NCBI GenBank assembly: GCA_037074615.1
Contig: CM073562.1
Span: 5,379,001-5,443,000, forward strand
DNA: 64,000 bases
Direction of reading: 5' to 3'
Origin: Leucaena leucocephala
Taxonomy: Eukaryota; Streptophyta; Magnoliopsida; Fabales; Fabaceae
In this document: piece by piece, positions 48,292 to 60,190 of the stretch
How positions within the stretch are numbered: the first letter of the stretch is position 1
Layout: each line of letters opens with the position of its first letter
Made by a program: the position numbers and the translations under genes
The notes under the pieces: model-generated
Told to the model about the DNA's origin: nothing
Database searches by the model: none
The model's input: the letters and a program-made list of their open reading frames with translations, nothing else

Positions 48292-50493
48292 TTAGAAGCA
48301 TTTTCTATGCACAATTGATGGTCCAGACTCGTCGTACTCTGCCTTCGCAATCCACATCTGCACTCAGAAAATAATGTTCGTTTACCAATCATACGAAGGC
48401 GACTCTGACAATTCCAAGTAACATGCAAGAAAATAAAGAACAGAGCAAACCTGTTGGAAGGTGCTGAGAGATGCCAAGATAGAACCACCAATCCAGACAC
48501 TGTACTTTCTCTCGGGTGGTGCTACAACCTTGATCTTCATGCTGCTTGGGGCTAAGGCAGAAATCTCCTTGCTCATTCTATCAGCAATGCCAGGGAACAT
48601 GGTTGAGCCTCCAGAGAGGACAATGTTACCGTACAGGTCTTTCCTGATGTCAACATCACACTTCATGATGGAGTTGTATGTTGTCTCATGAATGCCTGCT
48701 GCTTCCATTCCGATGAAGGATGGTTGGTACAGGACCTCTGGACATCTGAATCGCTCTGCACCGATGGTGATCACCTGCCCATCAGGCAACTCATAGCTCT
48801 TCTCCACAGAAGAACTGGTCTTGGCAGTCTCTAGCTCTTGTTCGTAATCGAGGGCGATATAGGCCAGCTTCTCCTTCACATCTCTCACAATTTCCCGCTC
48901 TGCTGAGGTGGTAAATGAATACCCACGTTCAGTCAGAATTTTCATCATGTACTCAGTAAGGTCACGGCCAGCAAGGTCAAGACGAAGGATGGCATGTGGG
49001 AGAGCATAACCCTCGTAGATAGGGACTGTGTGGCTGACTCCATCACCAGAGTCCAACACAATACCTAAGAGGAATAACAAACAGATTTAAGATTAACAAG
49101 CACAGTTATATCTGTCCCATTGTCTCCCTGTTCAGACACAGAAGTTCGCCATTTTCGAGTAGCATGTTAAGTGAAATCATATAGGAAAACAGCAATAATA
49201 CTCAGTCTTATCCTCTGTTTCAGAACAATGGCACTATGAAAATTCAAGCTTTTGGTAAGAGTTACCAAACCAGTGTCTAGATGTTAAATGGGTAATGGAT
49301 GGTAATCTTATTCCAAATGTTTGGGAATTCCCATGATAATAAATTAATGATAAGCTATAGATAGGGGGACCCTGTGCATTACACAAAGTCTAGGGATGAA
49401 TGACATTGTTCATAAGTTGTGAACAGTGGCATAATGCCGCTTCTTGGAGATTATATTAATGCAGAGTCAGAAATATAAACTTACAATATTGCCATTATAG
49501 ATTATTTTCAATTTCATCAACGTAAAAATGTATAAATGAATAAATAATGGGGAAGGAAGCAGCTATAAACCCTTCAAGTCTACGATTAGAGGCGTGAAAA
49601 TTGGGAGTGAGAAGGGTGCAAACCATCCTAATACACCCAAGCCTAATAGTTTTAAAACATATAGAATATGTTTTTATCTCTTCTAATATATCCTTTCTCA
49701 ATCAAATCCCAAAATAAAATCAAATGTAAAATAAAAAATAAAAATAGAAAAGGTTCAAACTAAGGGTATGTTTGGTACAATGGAGACGGAAGTGGGAAAG
49801 TAGAAGAGATTCCACTTCCCTTGTTTGGTACAATGGAAGCCACTCCCACTCCCACTTGCAACATTTAGACCATTTCACTTCCGTCCAAAAAATTGGGAAA
49901 TGAGATTATGGAAGTGGAAGTGAAATATTTTTTGAACCATTTTACCCCAAATTATAAAATTACTAGATAACTTTAACCCTTCTCAAGTTATAAAAAAAAT
50001 ATTTTGGACTATTTTACCCCAAGTTATAAAAAAAATATACATCAATTCTATATTCATTTCTATCCTACCAAACAAACTTTTAAAACCCATTTTTAGCTTA
50101 ATTCCACTTTCACTTGTATGAAAAACTCTTCCATCTTACCAAACGTACCATAAGGCTTGAACCACATCAAACAATTGAAAGAATTGCTTACCAGTGGTAC
50201 GACCACTTGCATATAGTGAGAGAACTGCTTGAATAGCTACGTACATCGCAGGGGTGTTAAAAGTCTCAAACATAATTTGAGTCATCTTCTCACGATTGGC
50301 CTTGGGATTAAGGGGAGCCTCAGTTAGCAAAACTGGATGCTCTTCAGGGGCAACACGAAGCTCATTATAGAAGGTGTGATGCCAAATCTTTTCCATATCA
50401 TCCCAATTGCTGACAATTCCATGCTCAATGGGGTACTTGAGGGTCAAGATACCTCGCTTAGACTGTGCCTCATCACCAACATATGCATCCTTC

Positions 50494-50525
<32 letters not shown>

Positions 50526-50777
50526 GGGACGACCTACAATGCTGGGAAACACAGCACGCGGGGCATCATCTCCTGCAAATCCAGCCTGAAAAAAAATGCA
50601 ATCAGCTTCACCAAATAACAGCAAATATTAAAAAGCTCCATAGAAGAAAATAGTGTACAACTCTAAGTTATCCCAATTTGAAAAAAGTTAACAACTTAAA
50701 AGAAGATCCATTAGTACCTTAACCATTCCTGTTCCATTGTCACAAACGAGGGGTTGAATATCCTCAGCGTCTGCCAT
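48292..50777 (-). CDS. ACT: actin, vegetative type
   Basis: Coding exons 50718-50777, 50192-50585, 48451-49064 and 48292-48357 give exactly 377 aa. The breaks after codon 20 (GTGMVK|AGFAGD), in [11 protein letters not shown] and in [15 protein letters not shown] are the conserved plant actin intron positions. The start is [20 protein letters not shown]-site loops DNGTG and DSGDG, the [13 protein letters not shown] segment and the ending [11 protein letters not shown] are all intact. The N-terminal [12 protein letters not shown] is like Arabidopsis ACT7-class vegetative actins; the exact paralogue is not assigned. It polymerises into F-actin for transport, tip growth and division. The leader intron is annotated separately. 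The 1127-bp intron between coding exons 2 and 3 carries a Tourist-like MITE. Confidence 0.98.
49764..50150. mobile_element. Tourist-like (PIF/Harbinger) MITE in an actin intron
   Basis: A 387-bp element bounded by TAA target duplications (49761-49763 and 50151-50153). Termini GGGTATGTTTGGTA and, inverted, TGGTACGTTTGGTA match at 12 of 14. TAA duplications with a GTTTGGT-type end fit PIF/Harbinger MITEs. Inner ACTTCC/GGAAGTGG repeats make it partly self-complementary. Confidence 0.85.
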
Positions 50778-50791
50778 CTTCTAAATACCTA

Positions 50792-51923
50792 CTGGATCAA
50801 ACAAGTCAGCACAAACCTATCAATTCTGTAAAATGAAACCATTAAACATAGAAGTGGCAAGGGGTGAGGCCAACATGAAGTGGAAGGTAAACCCAAATTA
50901 AAAACCAGCACCAATTGTTAAATATTGCCATTCAAATTTGTGTATTGGGAAAAAAAATCTTGCTTCAGAAATAAAGAAATAGCCAACACCCAACATCAAG
51001 GACTTATTGATAGTATGGAAGATTATACAACACACATTGTTAATTCAGTTTCAGACCCTTCATATGAAAAGATGCTCACAAGGTATCAACAGACTGATGA
51101 TCAAGAACAGACAGGCTAGTGAGATACCAATTACAAACAAAATAATTGGGAGAGAGTCTAAAGGTAAACTGGAGAAATAGACACCAGAAGCAAAAGTAAA
51201 TACATGATACGTTTACATGACACTCCATCCCAAGACAAACCAACCTACACCTGCTCACTAACGATAACCAAAAGTATTTCCCACGCAAGAGAAATGCAAA
51301 CCTCAATGGAAAAGAAAAATAGCAGTTAATTAATCAGACGCACCATGAACTACAATAATGATTCAAAGGCGGTTAACGGACCATTGAAATCGTTGAAAAT
51401 ATGAAGAAAGATGGGTGGATATGCCGACCACTTTTCACATTTCCAACATTTCCTACTCAATTTCATCATCTGATTGGGAGATTTGGCACATTTTACTTTC
51501 ATTTTCAAATGCAAGTATTGCATCGTATGTTCAGTCAACATCTAACATCCAGAATAATTAAATACAGATCAGATTCTTTTCGTCAGTCAACCAAGAACAA
51601 TTTTGAATCAAACAGTAATAGATCCAACCCATCGACCATATCGGAAACACTAAAACAACATGACAAGAGAACATAAGCAAGCAGACAAACCCACTTAGAT
51701 AAATCCAGCAATAGAGACTAAATCAAATCCAAGATCGATGAATCAAAAACTACAACCGAAGGAAAATCATTCCACATCCCAGTCTCCAACAACAACAAAA
51801 AGCCGGAAAGTATCCATTTTAAGATCAAAATAAAGCCGGGAAGTCGAACAAACAACGGATCGATAAAGAAATGAAATGCAAGGAACAGATCTAATAAGAA
51901 ATGAGGAAGAAGGAGGAGTAGAC
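50792..51923 (-). promoter_or_regulatory. actin 5' leader intron
   Basis: The donor CCAAG|GTCTAC at 51923 and acceptor GATCCAG|TAGG at 50792 would remove 1132 bp and leave a 14-nt stretch before the ATG. The preceding leader exon (about 51924-52080) is the CT-rich 5' UTR typical of actin genes. Plant actins commonly have such a leader intron that enhances expression; here it is inferred from splice consensus and position. Confidence 0.7.
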
Positions 51924-52474
51924 CTTGGAATTGTCGAGTGGGGAGGGGAATGGGGATGGAGAAGGCGAACGACCGATAATAACGAGGGTTGGTAGAGGAA
52001 GAAGAGACTCTGTAATAAGGAGACGAAATGAAGAAGGGAAGGAATTTAAAAGAGAAGGAGAAGGAAGGATGACCGTTGGATGAAGAGGTGAGAGAGAGTG
52101 AGCGATTTTGTGATTCAAAAATAGTGAGTGACAGAGGAAAAGAAGGCGTCCTCCATTAATTTTGGATGGCATGAGCTTTCCTGGCCACAGGTCCCTCCTG
52201 CTTCCCCTTTCCACACTTTTTGTTTCTGATTTTCCCCTTTTTTTATTATGTTTATTTTTTAAAAAATTGATTACTACCAGTGAGCCAAAAAGTATTGGCA
52301 GAAATATTTGGTCCCCATTTGGTCCATTACAAATAATCGCTTTTGTAACAAAATTTGTTTTTTATTTTATATAGTATAAAATTATTTAAAATAAAATAAC
52401 ACAAATACATAGGGTATTTATAAAGCCTACAGTACATTTGAGCCTACAAAAAAAATCCTACTTAACCTGATAAA

Positions 52475-52578
52475 TATAGGGCAGGGCTGAGCACCGAGTT
52501 ATAAAATACAACCTATATTTTTTTTAAGTTGGGCACCGAGTAGAGGGTTGCCCTGTCCTGCCCATGAGCACTCTTTCT
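52475..52578 (+). repeat. dispersed repeat, paired with 53145-53255
   Basis: Both copies follow the scheme GAGCACCGAGTTATAAAATA / GAGTATTGGGTTGCAAAATA, then TTTTTTTAAGTTGGGCACCG / TTTTTTTCGGGTTGAGTACT, and finish CTGCCCATGA(G/A)(C/T)ACTC. Probably fragments of one TE family, as CTGCCCATGAGCACTC-type text is common in plant repeats. Confidence 0.55.
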
Positions 52579-52640
52579 TTTATGTTTTTTACTTTTCTCC
52601 CTAAATGCTATACTTGAAAGAGAGAATATGATAGTTACTA

Positions 52641-52727
52641 ATGATTAAATGATCATTTTAAAAATATTGGTGACTAAATAATCATTTTAGAAATATTGGT
52701 GACTAAATGATCATTTTAGAAATATAA
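52641..52727 (+). repeat. 29-bp minisatellite, about 3 copies
   Basis: The unit is GACTAAATGATCATTTTAGA plus AATATTGGT; starts are visible at 52672 and 52701, with a degenerate copy before them. Confidence 0.8.
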
Positions 52728-53144
52728 GTATGTTAAATAGGTAAGTTACGTCTTTTAATATTTATAATTATATTAATTTTTTTAACTTTACTAATTATAA
52801 TATAATTACATTATAAATTATAATTATTTATTTTATTTTTTTAAATGTTTCATCTTTGTCAACATTTGAAAAATTAATACAAAGTTATAATTATAAATTA
52901 TTTAGACTTTGAGACTTTTTTTTATATGCAATGAATTTCAAAACTTTAATTACTATCTTTTTATTGCCTTATTTTTAGTAGATTATATATATTATTTAAC
53001 TCTTGAAAATGTATAAATATGATATTATTTTAGAAATTTATAATTGCATATTATCTTCCATAATATGAGTATAGTATCACAATTTAAGCATGCTCATCCG
53101 CCTACACCTAATCCGCCCATGCCCAGTCTAAAATAGTTAGGGTT

Positions 53145-53255
53145 TTTATAGGGTATGATCGAGTATTGGGTTGCAAAATATAACCAAGATTTTTTTCGGG
53201 TTGAGTACTGGGTAGGGAGGTTTTCTAGCTCTCTGCCCATGAATACTCCTATAAA
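53145..53255 (+). repeat. dispersed repeat, partner of 52475-52578
   Basis: See the partner entry. This copy is more diverged; a GCCCATGCCCAG-containing tract precedes it near 53110. Confidence 0.5.
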
Positions 53256-54769
53256 TACACACCAAAATAAGTCATTAAACTATATTCCCTTTAAAAATAA
53301 GTGAACACTATTTAGATCGATTGGTTATAAATTATTTTAATTTAATAAGTAATCTATATTTAAGTCTTTTATTGTTATAATAGCATAAATTTACAAATCA
53401 AACAATTCTTACCACTATTTCTATTTACCACTTAGATTGCATAAATTTGCAAGTAAAACTCTAAGTATTCACTAATAGGGTAGGGGTCCTTAGAAATAAT
53501 TTTTTTTTTTGAATTTAGTCTTTGAGAATATTTTTTTCCCTTAAATTATACTGTTAATTAATAACTAGTTTGTTTTTACGAAATTTTTAGATTCATTGAT
53601 TTAAAGTAATAGTATTAATAAAAAAATCTTAAAAATTTGTCACTTGAAACTAACACAAATGATAAGAGTGAAGGTAAGATTAGGCACTTTGTCCCTATAT
53701 TTGCTACTGATTATTTTTTACCAGCTTCTACTAATTATGTAGACCTAAGAGGGGAAAACGTTTTTAATTATTTTTCCCTTCCTTCAATTTTCTATTATTA
53801 TTATTATTGAAGCAAAACATTAGAAACATAAAACGAATTAATGACACTTAAAGGAAAAATAAAATAAAATTTATATCACCCCGCGCCAAAGTTGCCATTA
53901 AAGGTTTTCAAAATGGAACAATTAATTACTTAGCGTTAACTTCACATCAATTTTTACCGCTGTTAATTGTCATCCTTTTTGACCAAATGGAGTATTTCAT
54001 TAATGAAAACATACAAACACTTGATTAATATTTCTAAAGGGAGGGGTGTTCCTACCCTCTTCTTCCTCCCGTTTGTTTTAATTTTTTTTAAAAGCTCCAC
54101 TCTTCTTGAATGGATAAAATATTTTTAGAAAGGAAGAATTTTGCTCCCATCTTTTTTCTTTCTAATTTTTTCTCAAAAAAAAGAGTTTTTTTATAGAGAA
54201 GATAAAAGAAAAAAAAATTCTTCCAATATTAACCTCAATAAAATTATATAATATCTCATTTATCTTTCATATTTTATAACATTATACCTTTTATGTCATT
54301 TTATCTTGTGTCTTTTTACTAAAAAATATTTCTTAATCAATTATTTCTTTTATCCAATAGCTTATTTAACTATATTTCGTTGAGTTTTATTTTTTTAAAA
54401 ATTTTTAAGGTTATATTCATATAGTTCTGTTATATATATTTAATTTACTTTTTGAGAAATGAGACTAATAATAATGTTAAATTTTCACTTAATTATTTTT
54501 GTTAATGATTAGACCGATGACAATATAATGACAAGTATTTTATTTAAATTTTATTAAGATTAAAATAATTAATTTTTTATTAACTCCCTTTCTAAACAAC
54601 AAATAAGAAATTATTAAAATCTTTCCCTCTTCTTCACATCCCCCAATCAATCAAAACAAGGATAGTTAAAATCCTTCCTTCCCCTTCCCTCTATATCTCT
54701 TCCCTCCCCACCTTTTCCCTCCCTTTTATTAAAAGCTCTCCATTTCCCTCCCCAACCATCTGTCCTGCC

Positions 54770-55016
54770 AAACACAGCGTAAAACAGAGACTTAAATAAA
54801 GCCAAAGACACCAGAAAACTAACAAGACTCAAAGCAACAAACATCGCTAAACCTTGCAGGTTGAAGAAGGTGAAGGGATCAGCTAACAATCTACCATGAT
54901 CAAAGTAAAAAGCAGTGGAGGGTGGTTGTCCAAAGACGTGCCCTCCTGAGCACACTCCCTTTAATGTCAATGCTGCAAATTCAAAAGTAGCTCCAGAATC
55001 ACCTCCTACAACAAAA
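54770..55016 (-). pseudogene. orphan exon of a membrane protein, perhaps CASP-like
   Basis: A minus-strand open frame follows a good acceptor (TTTTGTTGTAG|GAGGTG) at 55016: GGDSGATFEFAALTLKGVCS, then PSTAFYFDHGRLLADPFTFF and a 25-residue hydrophobic helix (LAMFVALSLVSFLVSLALF). After about 54785 the frame runs into a low-complexity GGGAGGG-rich tract that starts with GTGTTTGGCAGGACAG, a MITE-type terminus, so the true end of the coding part is lost. No upstream exons found. The PF-FF plus single final helix layout is vaguely like the terminal exon of the CASPL4D gene at 63.7 kb, but I cannot establish homology by eye. Confidence 0.35.
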
Positions 55017-56973
55017 GAGTGACGAAACATCTTAATTGTGAGAACTAATTTGTTAAATTTCTAATATTACTTTATCACATTTTTTATTTTTTAATATTTT
55101 TATTTAGTTTAAATTCGTATGAAAAAATAGTATACATAGCAAAATATGATTGGAAAATTTGATATAATAAATATAAGAATTATGATATAAGTATAATCTA
55201 TAAACAATACTATGTAGATGATGATGATATATTATAATGGCCACGACTCAAATGGAGTGAGCTAGACTACTATAATTTTTAGTACTTTCATAACTTGGTC
55301 CCTGAATATGAAAGTAAAATGAACAAGTGATAAATATATAAGTTACTATAGTCTAGATTGGCCGTTGAATCGATTGATACAATGTGTCAAAAGTTAATGG
55401 TTATATCAGAGTCAACTTATAGGTCAAACATATCATATTAAAATAATATAATTTAATAAAAAATATTTATATTTAACCATGAACAAGTTAATATTTTAAA
55501 TAAAAAGGACCACTTAAGATATAATGTTTTGATACATGTTTGTCTTACCTAAATGTTTGATTGTAACAATAACAAAATATAATATTAAGAATATATATTT
55601 ATTTTACAGTCCTTTAAAAGCTATAGAGTAACAAAACAATGAAACACTAAAACATAATTACTAATAATTAATAATAATCTAATTTAATAATAAAAAATAA
55701 AAATAAAAACTCTATAAAATAGTGTCAAACTAAAGCAATAAATTTAATTAAAGGTAGTGTATATTTACTAAAATTAAAAATAAAAAATTGAGAATTTTTT
55801 TAGAAAGAAAAGGTTGACTTACGTTAACTTTCAAGTTGCCTCAAGTTATTTAGATTATGACTTGTTTACCTAAATCACATATAGGTTTGAGGCTTAACCA
55901 GATCGGCTAGGTGATCGAATCAACCCAACCAGCTTCGCGATTTTGAACAATATAAACATATGAATAAAAATTACACAAAAAACAAAAGAATTAAAAATAC
56001 TGCCTCTCTTCTTTTGCTCTTAGGACTTGATATACATAAGATGCTTGTCATCATTCAACACAAAGCGAACTATTTGTACCATAAAGAAATTAAGTATAAA
56101 TTGCCAATACTTTTCTAATATAGTGACATAGAATTAAACAAAAAAAGCAAACTAAAAATAAAATTAAAAAAAGCATAAATCAGATTACTTGGGTTGTTTT
56201 AGAGTGAGGTGGTATAGAAGTAAAAATAAAGAATTATTATCCTTTTAATGTGAAAACAAATATCATAAACTAATATCTATATATAAAATTTATAAAAGCA
56301 TCACACTACGGATAAGATATGAATAATGTAATTTATCTTAAATGTCATGCAATACACAAGATCCATCTCAATTGTTTTATTTTTTTTATTTTCAAAAACA
56401 TTGTGGTACGTTAGCAATGATGTCCTTGTATAGGGTTTGATAAAGCTCAGAATTTCTATATATTTCAATGTCTAACCTTAGGCTTTTAACACCTTCAAGT
56501 AACTATTTTGGGCATAGTTAGAGGATAAATGTGTATAATGAATAGTGAATGTGTTTTAGTGGTTTTATGTGTATTTGTGAATTTTATTGATAATGTAAGT
56601 AATAAATGAGTTTTAATCTTGAAACAACAGTTTTTCTTTTTTTTTTAGTATAAAAAAATTTAAGTAAATTTAGTACTAGTTTCCTAATAAAATTAAAAAA
56701 TAGTTTCAGAGTTTAAAGAATGCTTAGAAGAATTATTTTTCTATTTTTAAATATTTGTGTAGGTGAATTTTGGCAATGGAATTAACTAACGACCGCCAGG
56801 TACCAACTTTATGTGGCTAAAGGATCAAGGAATCGACATAATAGGACCATGAATGTGGGCTCAGCCCAATCATCTATATACATCACACACTAGTGGGCTA
56901 TTTATATAGTCTGCATAAACCTAATGAGAGTAGAGAATACAACCAACAGTATCAAGAATTGCAATATATCAAT

Positions 56974-57153
56974 GGGGTTGATCTGAGTAGTAAGTAGCTT
57001 GTATTATTTAAGTAAGGTCTTGAGTTTGAGCCTTGGCATATGCAGAAAATTTCTGTCGGGAGACTCATCTACCATAGCAGGTGCGTGACGCGGGTCGGAT
57101 CCTAATGTAGTCGGGGCAAAGTTCCGGTGAATCGGGTGGGTAACTAAAAAAAT
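56974..57153 (+). mobile_element. SINE-like element, family 1, copy b
   Basis: GGGGTTGATCTGAGTAGTAA, TCTTGAGTTTGAGCCTTGG (B-box-like), GGGAGACTCATCTACCATAG, GGCAAAGTTCCGGTGAATCG and an A-rich end. The best preserved copy of the family. Confidence 0.65.
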
Positions 57154-57154
57154 G

Positions 57155-57246
57155 AATTGCAATATAATCCCCTTCAAGAAGTCTACAATATGAGGAGATT
57201 AGTTATTATTTCCTGCGGTAGATTTTATAGGCTTACCTACAAAAAA
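57155..57246 (+). mobile_element. SINE-like family 2, 5'-truncated copy
   Basis: AAGTCTACAATATGAGGAG through GGTAGATTTTATAGGCTTAC aligns with the 3' half of the adjacent full copy. Confidence 0.45.
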
Positions 57247-57260
57247 AGAATTGCAAAATA

Positions 57261-57437
57261 AACTGAGGTATAACACAATTGGCATTTAGCTAGTTTCTTA
57301 AACATATAGTCAAATGTTCGATCTCTAGCGGTGTGAAGAGGGTTTCATGGTCAACACTAAATTTCCTTTAGAAAGTCTATAGTATGGTGGAAGCTACTTC
57401 CGGAGGTAGATACCCTAAGCTTACCTAACAAAAATTA
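57261..57437 (+). mobile_element. SINE-like element, family 2, copy b
   Basis: GGTATAACACAATTGGCATT (A-box-like), CAAATGTTCGATCTCTAGC (B-box-like), GGTCAACACTAAATTTCC, and the 3' end GATACCCTAAGCTTACC. Aligns with 42806-42980. Confidence 0.6.
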
Positions 57438-57626
57438 CAAAATAAATATTGAGAAATGTGATTACTTACCCCATCTTAAATAGAAGGTCTACTTAAAGGT
57501 TTTGATTCGATTCTAAATACAATATATCATTTTTTTCATATATTAAATTTTCCCCATAATATTCTTATTTATTGGGCATTTTTATCTCCTTGTATTAAAT
57601 TTTCATCATTAAATGCCATATGCATA

Positions 57627-59409
57627 TTTCTATTGGAAACAATCCTATTTGAGGCATTGTATAAGGATTCAAACATTGGTTAGCTATATTGTGATTGACT
57701 AACCGGTTCTGCTAGAACCAATATCTTTAATAATTATATATGTCTTGCCTTTTAAAGAAACTGTTGAATGTAATGGACATCTTCGATTGCAATAAATCTT
57801 GTTGTAATCGTCGTTGTTGTCAATTATGACATCTTCTTATTGGAAGCAATTCTATTTGAGGCACTGTACAATGATTCAAATATTGGTTAGTCATATTATA
57901 AGTGATTAGCTCCTTCTGCTAGACCAAATCCCATTGATAATTATATGTGTTTTTCCTTTTAAAGAAATTGTTTAATGTAATGGACATCTTCCATTGCAAT
58001 AAATCTTGCTATAATCGCTGTCGCTATCAGTTTTGACATCTTTCTATTGAAAGCAATTATATTTGAAGAAGTGTACAGAGATTCAAATATTAGTTAGTCA
58101 TACTATGAGTGACTAACCCCTTTTGTTATACCCAATGCTATTGATAATTATATATGTGTTTTGCCATTTAAAGAAATTGTTGAATGTAATGGACATCTTC
58201 GATTGCAATAAATCTAACTGTAACCCCTATTGCTATCAGTTATGACATTTTTCTATTGAAGGTAATCCTATTTGAAGCACTATACAGAGGTTCAAATATT
58301 AGTTAGTTGTATTGTCAGGGACTAACTCTTTCTGCTAGACCTAATCTCATTAATAATTATATATGTCTTTTGCCTTTTGAAGAAACTGTTGAATGTAATG
58401 GACATCTTCGATTGCAATAAGTCTTGTTGTAATCGTCGTTGCTGTCAATTATAACATCTTCCTATTGGAGGCAATCATATTTGAGGCATTGTACAGTGAT
58501 TCAAACATTTGTTAGTTATATTATAAGTGACTAACCCATTCCACTATACCAAATTCCATTGATAATTATATAGGTGTTTTGCCTTTTAAAGAAATTGTTG
58601 AATTTAATGGACATCTTTGATTGCAATAAATCTTGCTATAACAGCTGTCGCTATCAGTTATGACATCTTTCTATTGAAAGCAATTATATTTGAAGCAGTA
58701 TACATAGATTCAAATATTAGTTAGCTATACTATGAGTGACTAACTCCTTTTGTTAGACTTAATACTATTGATAATTATATATATGTTTTGCCATTTAAAG
58801 AAATTGTTGAATGTAATGGACATCTTCTATTGCAATAAATCTTGCTGTAACCGTTATTGCTATTAATTATAGTATCTTCCTATTAAAGGTAATCTTATTT
58901 AAATCACTGTACATATATTCAAATATTAGTTAGCTGTATTGTCAGGGACTAATCCATTTTGCTAGACCCAATACTACTGATAATTATATATGTCTTTTGC
59001 CTTTTGAAGAAACTGTTGAATGTAATGGACAACTTTGATTGCAATAAATCTTGCTGTAATCACTGTTGCTGTCAAATATGACATCGTCCTACTGAAAGCA
59101 ATCCTATTAGAAGCTTTGTATGGAGATTCAAGTATTAGTTAGGTATATTGTGAGGGACTAACCCTTTCTGCTAGACCCAATCCTATTGATAATTATATAT
59201 ATTTTGCCTTTTAAAGAAATTGTTGAATGTAGTGGACATCTTTGATTGTAATAAATCTTGTTGTAACCGATGTTGCTATCAATTATAGCATCTTCCTATT
59301 GAAAGCAATCATATTTAAAGTATTATACATATATTCAAATATTAGTTAGTTATATTGTGAGGAACTAATATCTTCTGCTAGACTCAATCCCATTGATAAT
59401 TATATATGT
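57627..59409 (-). repeat. 208-bp tandem array built on a CASPL4D-like terminal exon, with higher-order trimer
   Basis: About 8.5 units. The same anchor (TGTTGAATGTAATGGACATC, or variants) recurs at 57762, 57969, 58178, 58387, 58596, 58805, 59014 and 59221, a period of 207-209 bp. Unit 1 resembles 4, unit 2 resembles 5 and unit 3 resembles 6 more than neighbours resemble each other, giving a trimer of 625-627 bp; units 7-8 are looser. On the minus strand about 85 bp of each unit reads RFIAIEDVHYIQQFL-stop or close to it, the counterpart of AGFIAMEDVYYIQEFL-stop in the last exon of the CASPL4D-like gene at 60191-60274. Units that I translated share an extra in-frame stop just after an ATG. The other 120 bp of each unit begins with CTTCCTATTGGAGGCAAT-type text, similar to the end of the TIR element at 41870. 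Not coding. Confidence 0.85.
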
Positions 59410-60190
59410 GATTGCTAAAAGTTATGAAGTAGAAATTTTTTTGACAAGTATTTATTTGTTAGTTTTGGTTTTAATAAAATATTTTTAAATTGCTAGAATT
59501 TGATCAACTCATTGTGATGTTTATTTAGTTATACAAGTTATTCTAGGATTTTAGCTTATCACTTGTAAGGGAAAACGGACAGGTGATACATTACAATAGA
59601 AAATAGCCATTGGAATTAATCTTGGAACAACATTCTCATACTACACATGATCAAGTAGATATCATCATGAACGAACTAAGAAATAGGAATATGTTGTCTT
59701 ATGTTGCCTTCAATGGTACTCACGGTCAGTGACACGGCATAAAAACAAGCTACACTTATCGTCTTTAATAACACTTCTTTCTTATTGTAAGTTGCTTCGT
59801 TCTACCGTATCAAGTCTTCTTTTTTCTACAATCTTATAAGGTACATATAGCTATTTATTTTTATTTCCAATTACAATTATTAATATTTTATAGATGCGGA
59901 GTGGTTATAAAAACCAACTGATCTATTTGTTTTTTCAATTCTAGAAATTAATTAAAAAAATTATATTTAAGATCGGAGGAATATATAGGGCTAAAAATAG
60001 AGTCTATTTTGTTCTTTAGCGATGCAGCCAATTCCTATTAATGGCAACCCAATTATACAAGAACAATCTTCCATGGAAGGCTACACTTTTTTGGGCGATG
60101 TATAAAAAGTAAAAAGAACAGATTTTATGCTGACTGGGAACATGTATAAATAATGCAACAAAGAGAAGGATTTCTCGTGCGTTTTGCCTT

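Larger units (their letters stand above)
52100..54640. other. actin upstream region and AT-rich intergenic DNA
   Basis: The actin promoter should lie just above about 52080. Beyond it are a pair of related 100-bp segments (52475-52578 and 53145-53255) and a 29-bp minisatellite. The rest is AT-rich without a recognisable gene. Confidence 0.5.
55031..57626. other. intergenic, SINE cluster at right end
   Basis: AT-rich DNA without recognisable coding exons. SINE-like copies at 56974-57153, 57155-57246 (truncated) and 57261-57437 sit just left of the 208-bp array. Confidence 0.5.

Noticed and set aside
57627..59409. CRISPR-like regular spacing
   Set aside because: Units are whole-length tandem copies with no short direct repeat plus unique spacer, and the DNA is nuclear plant sequence.
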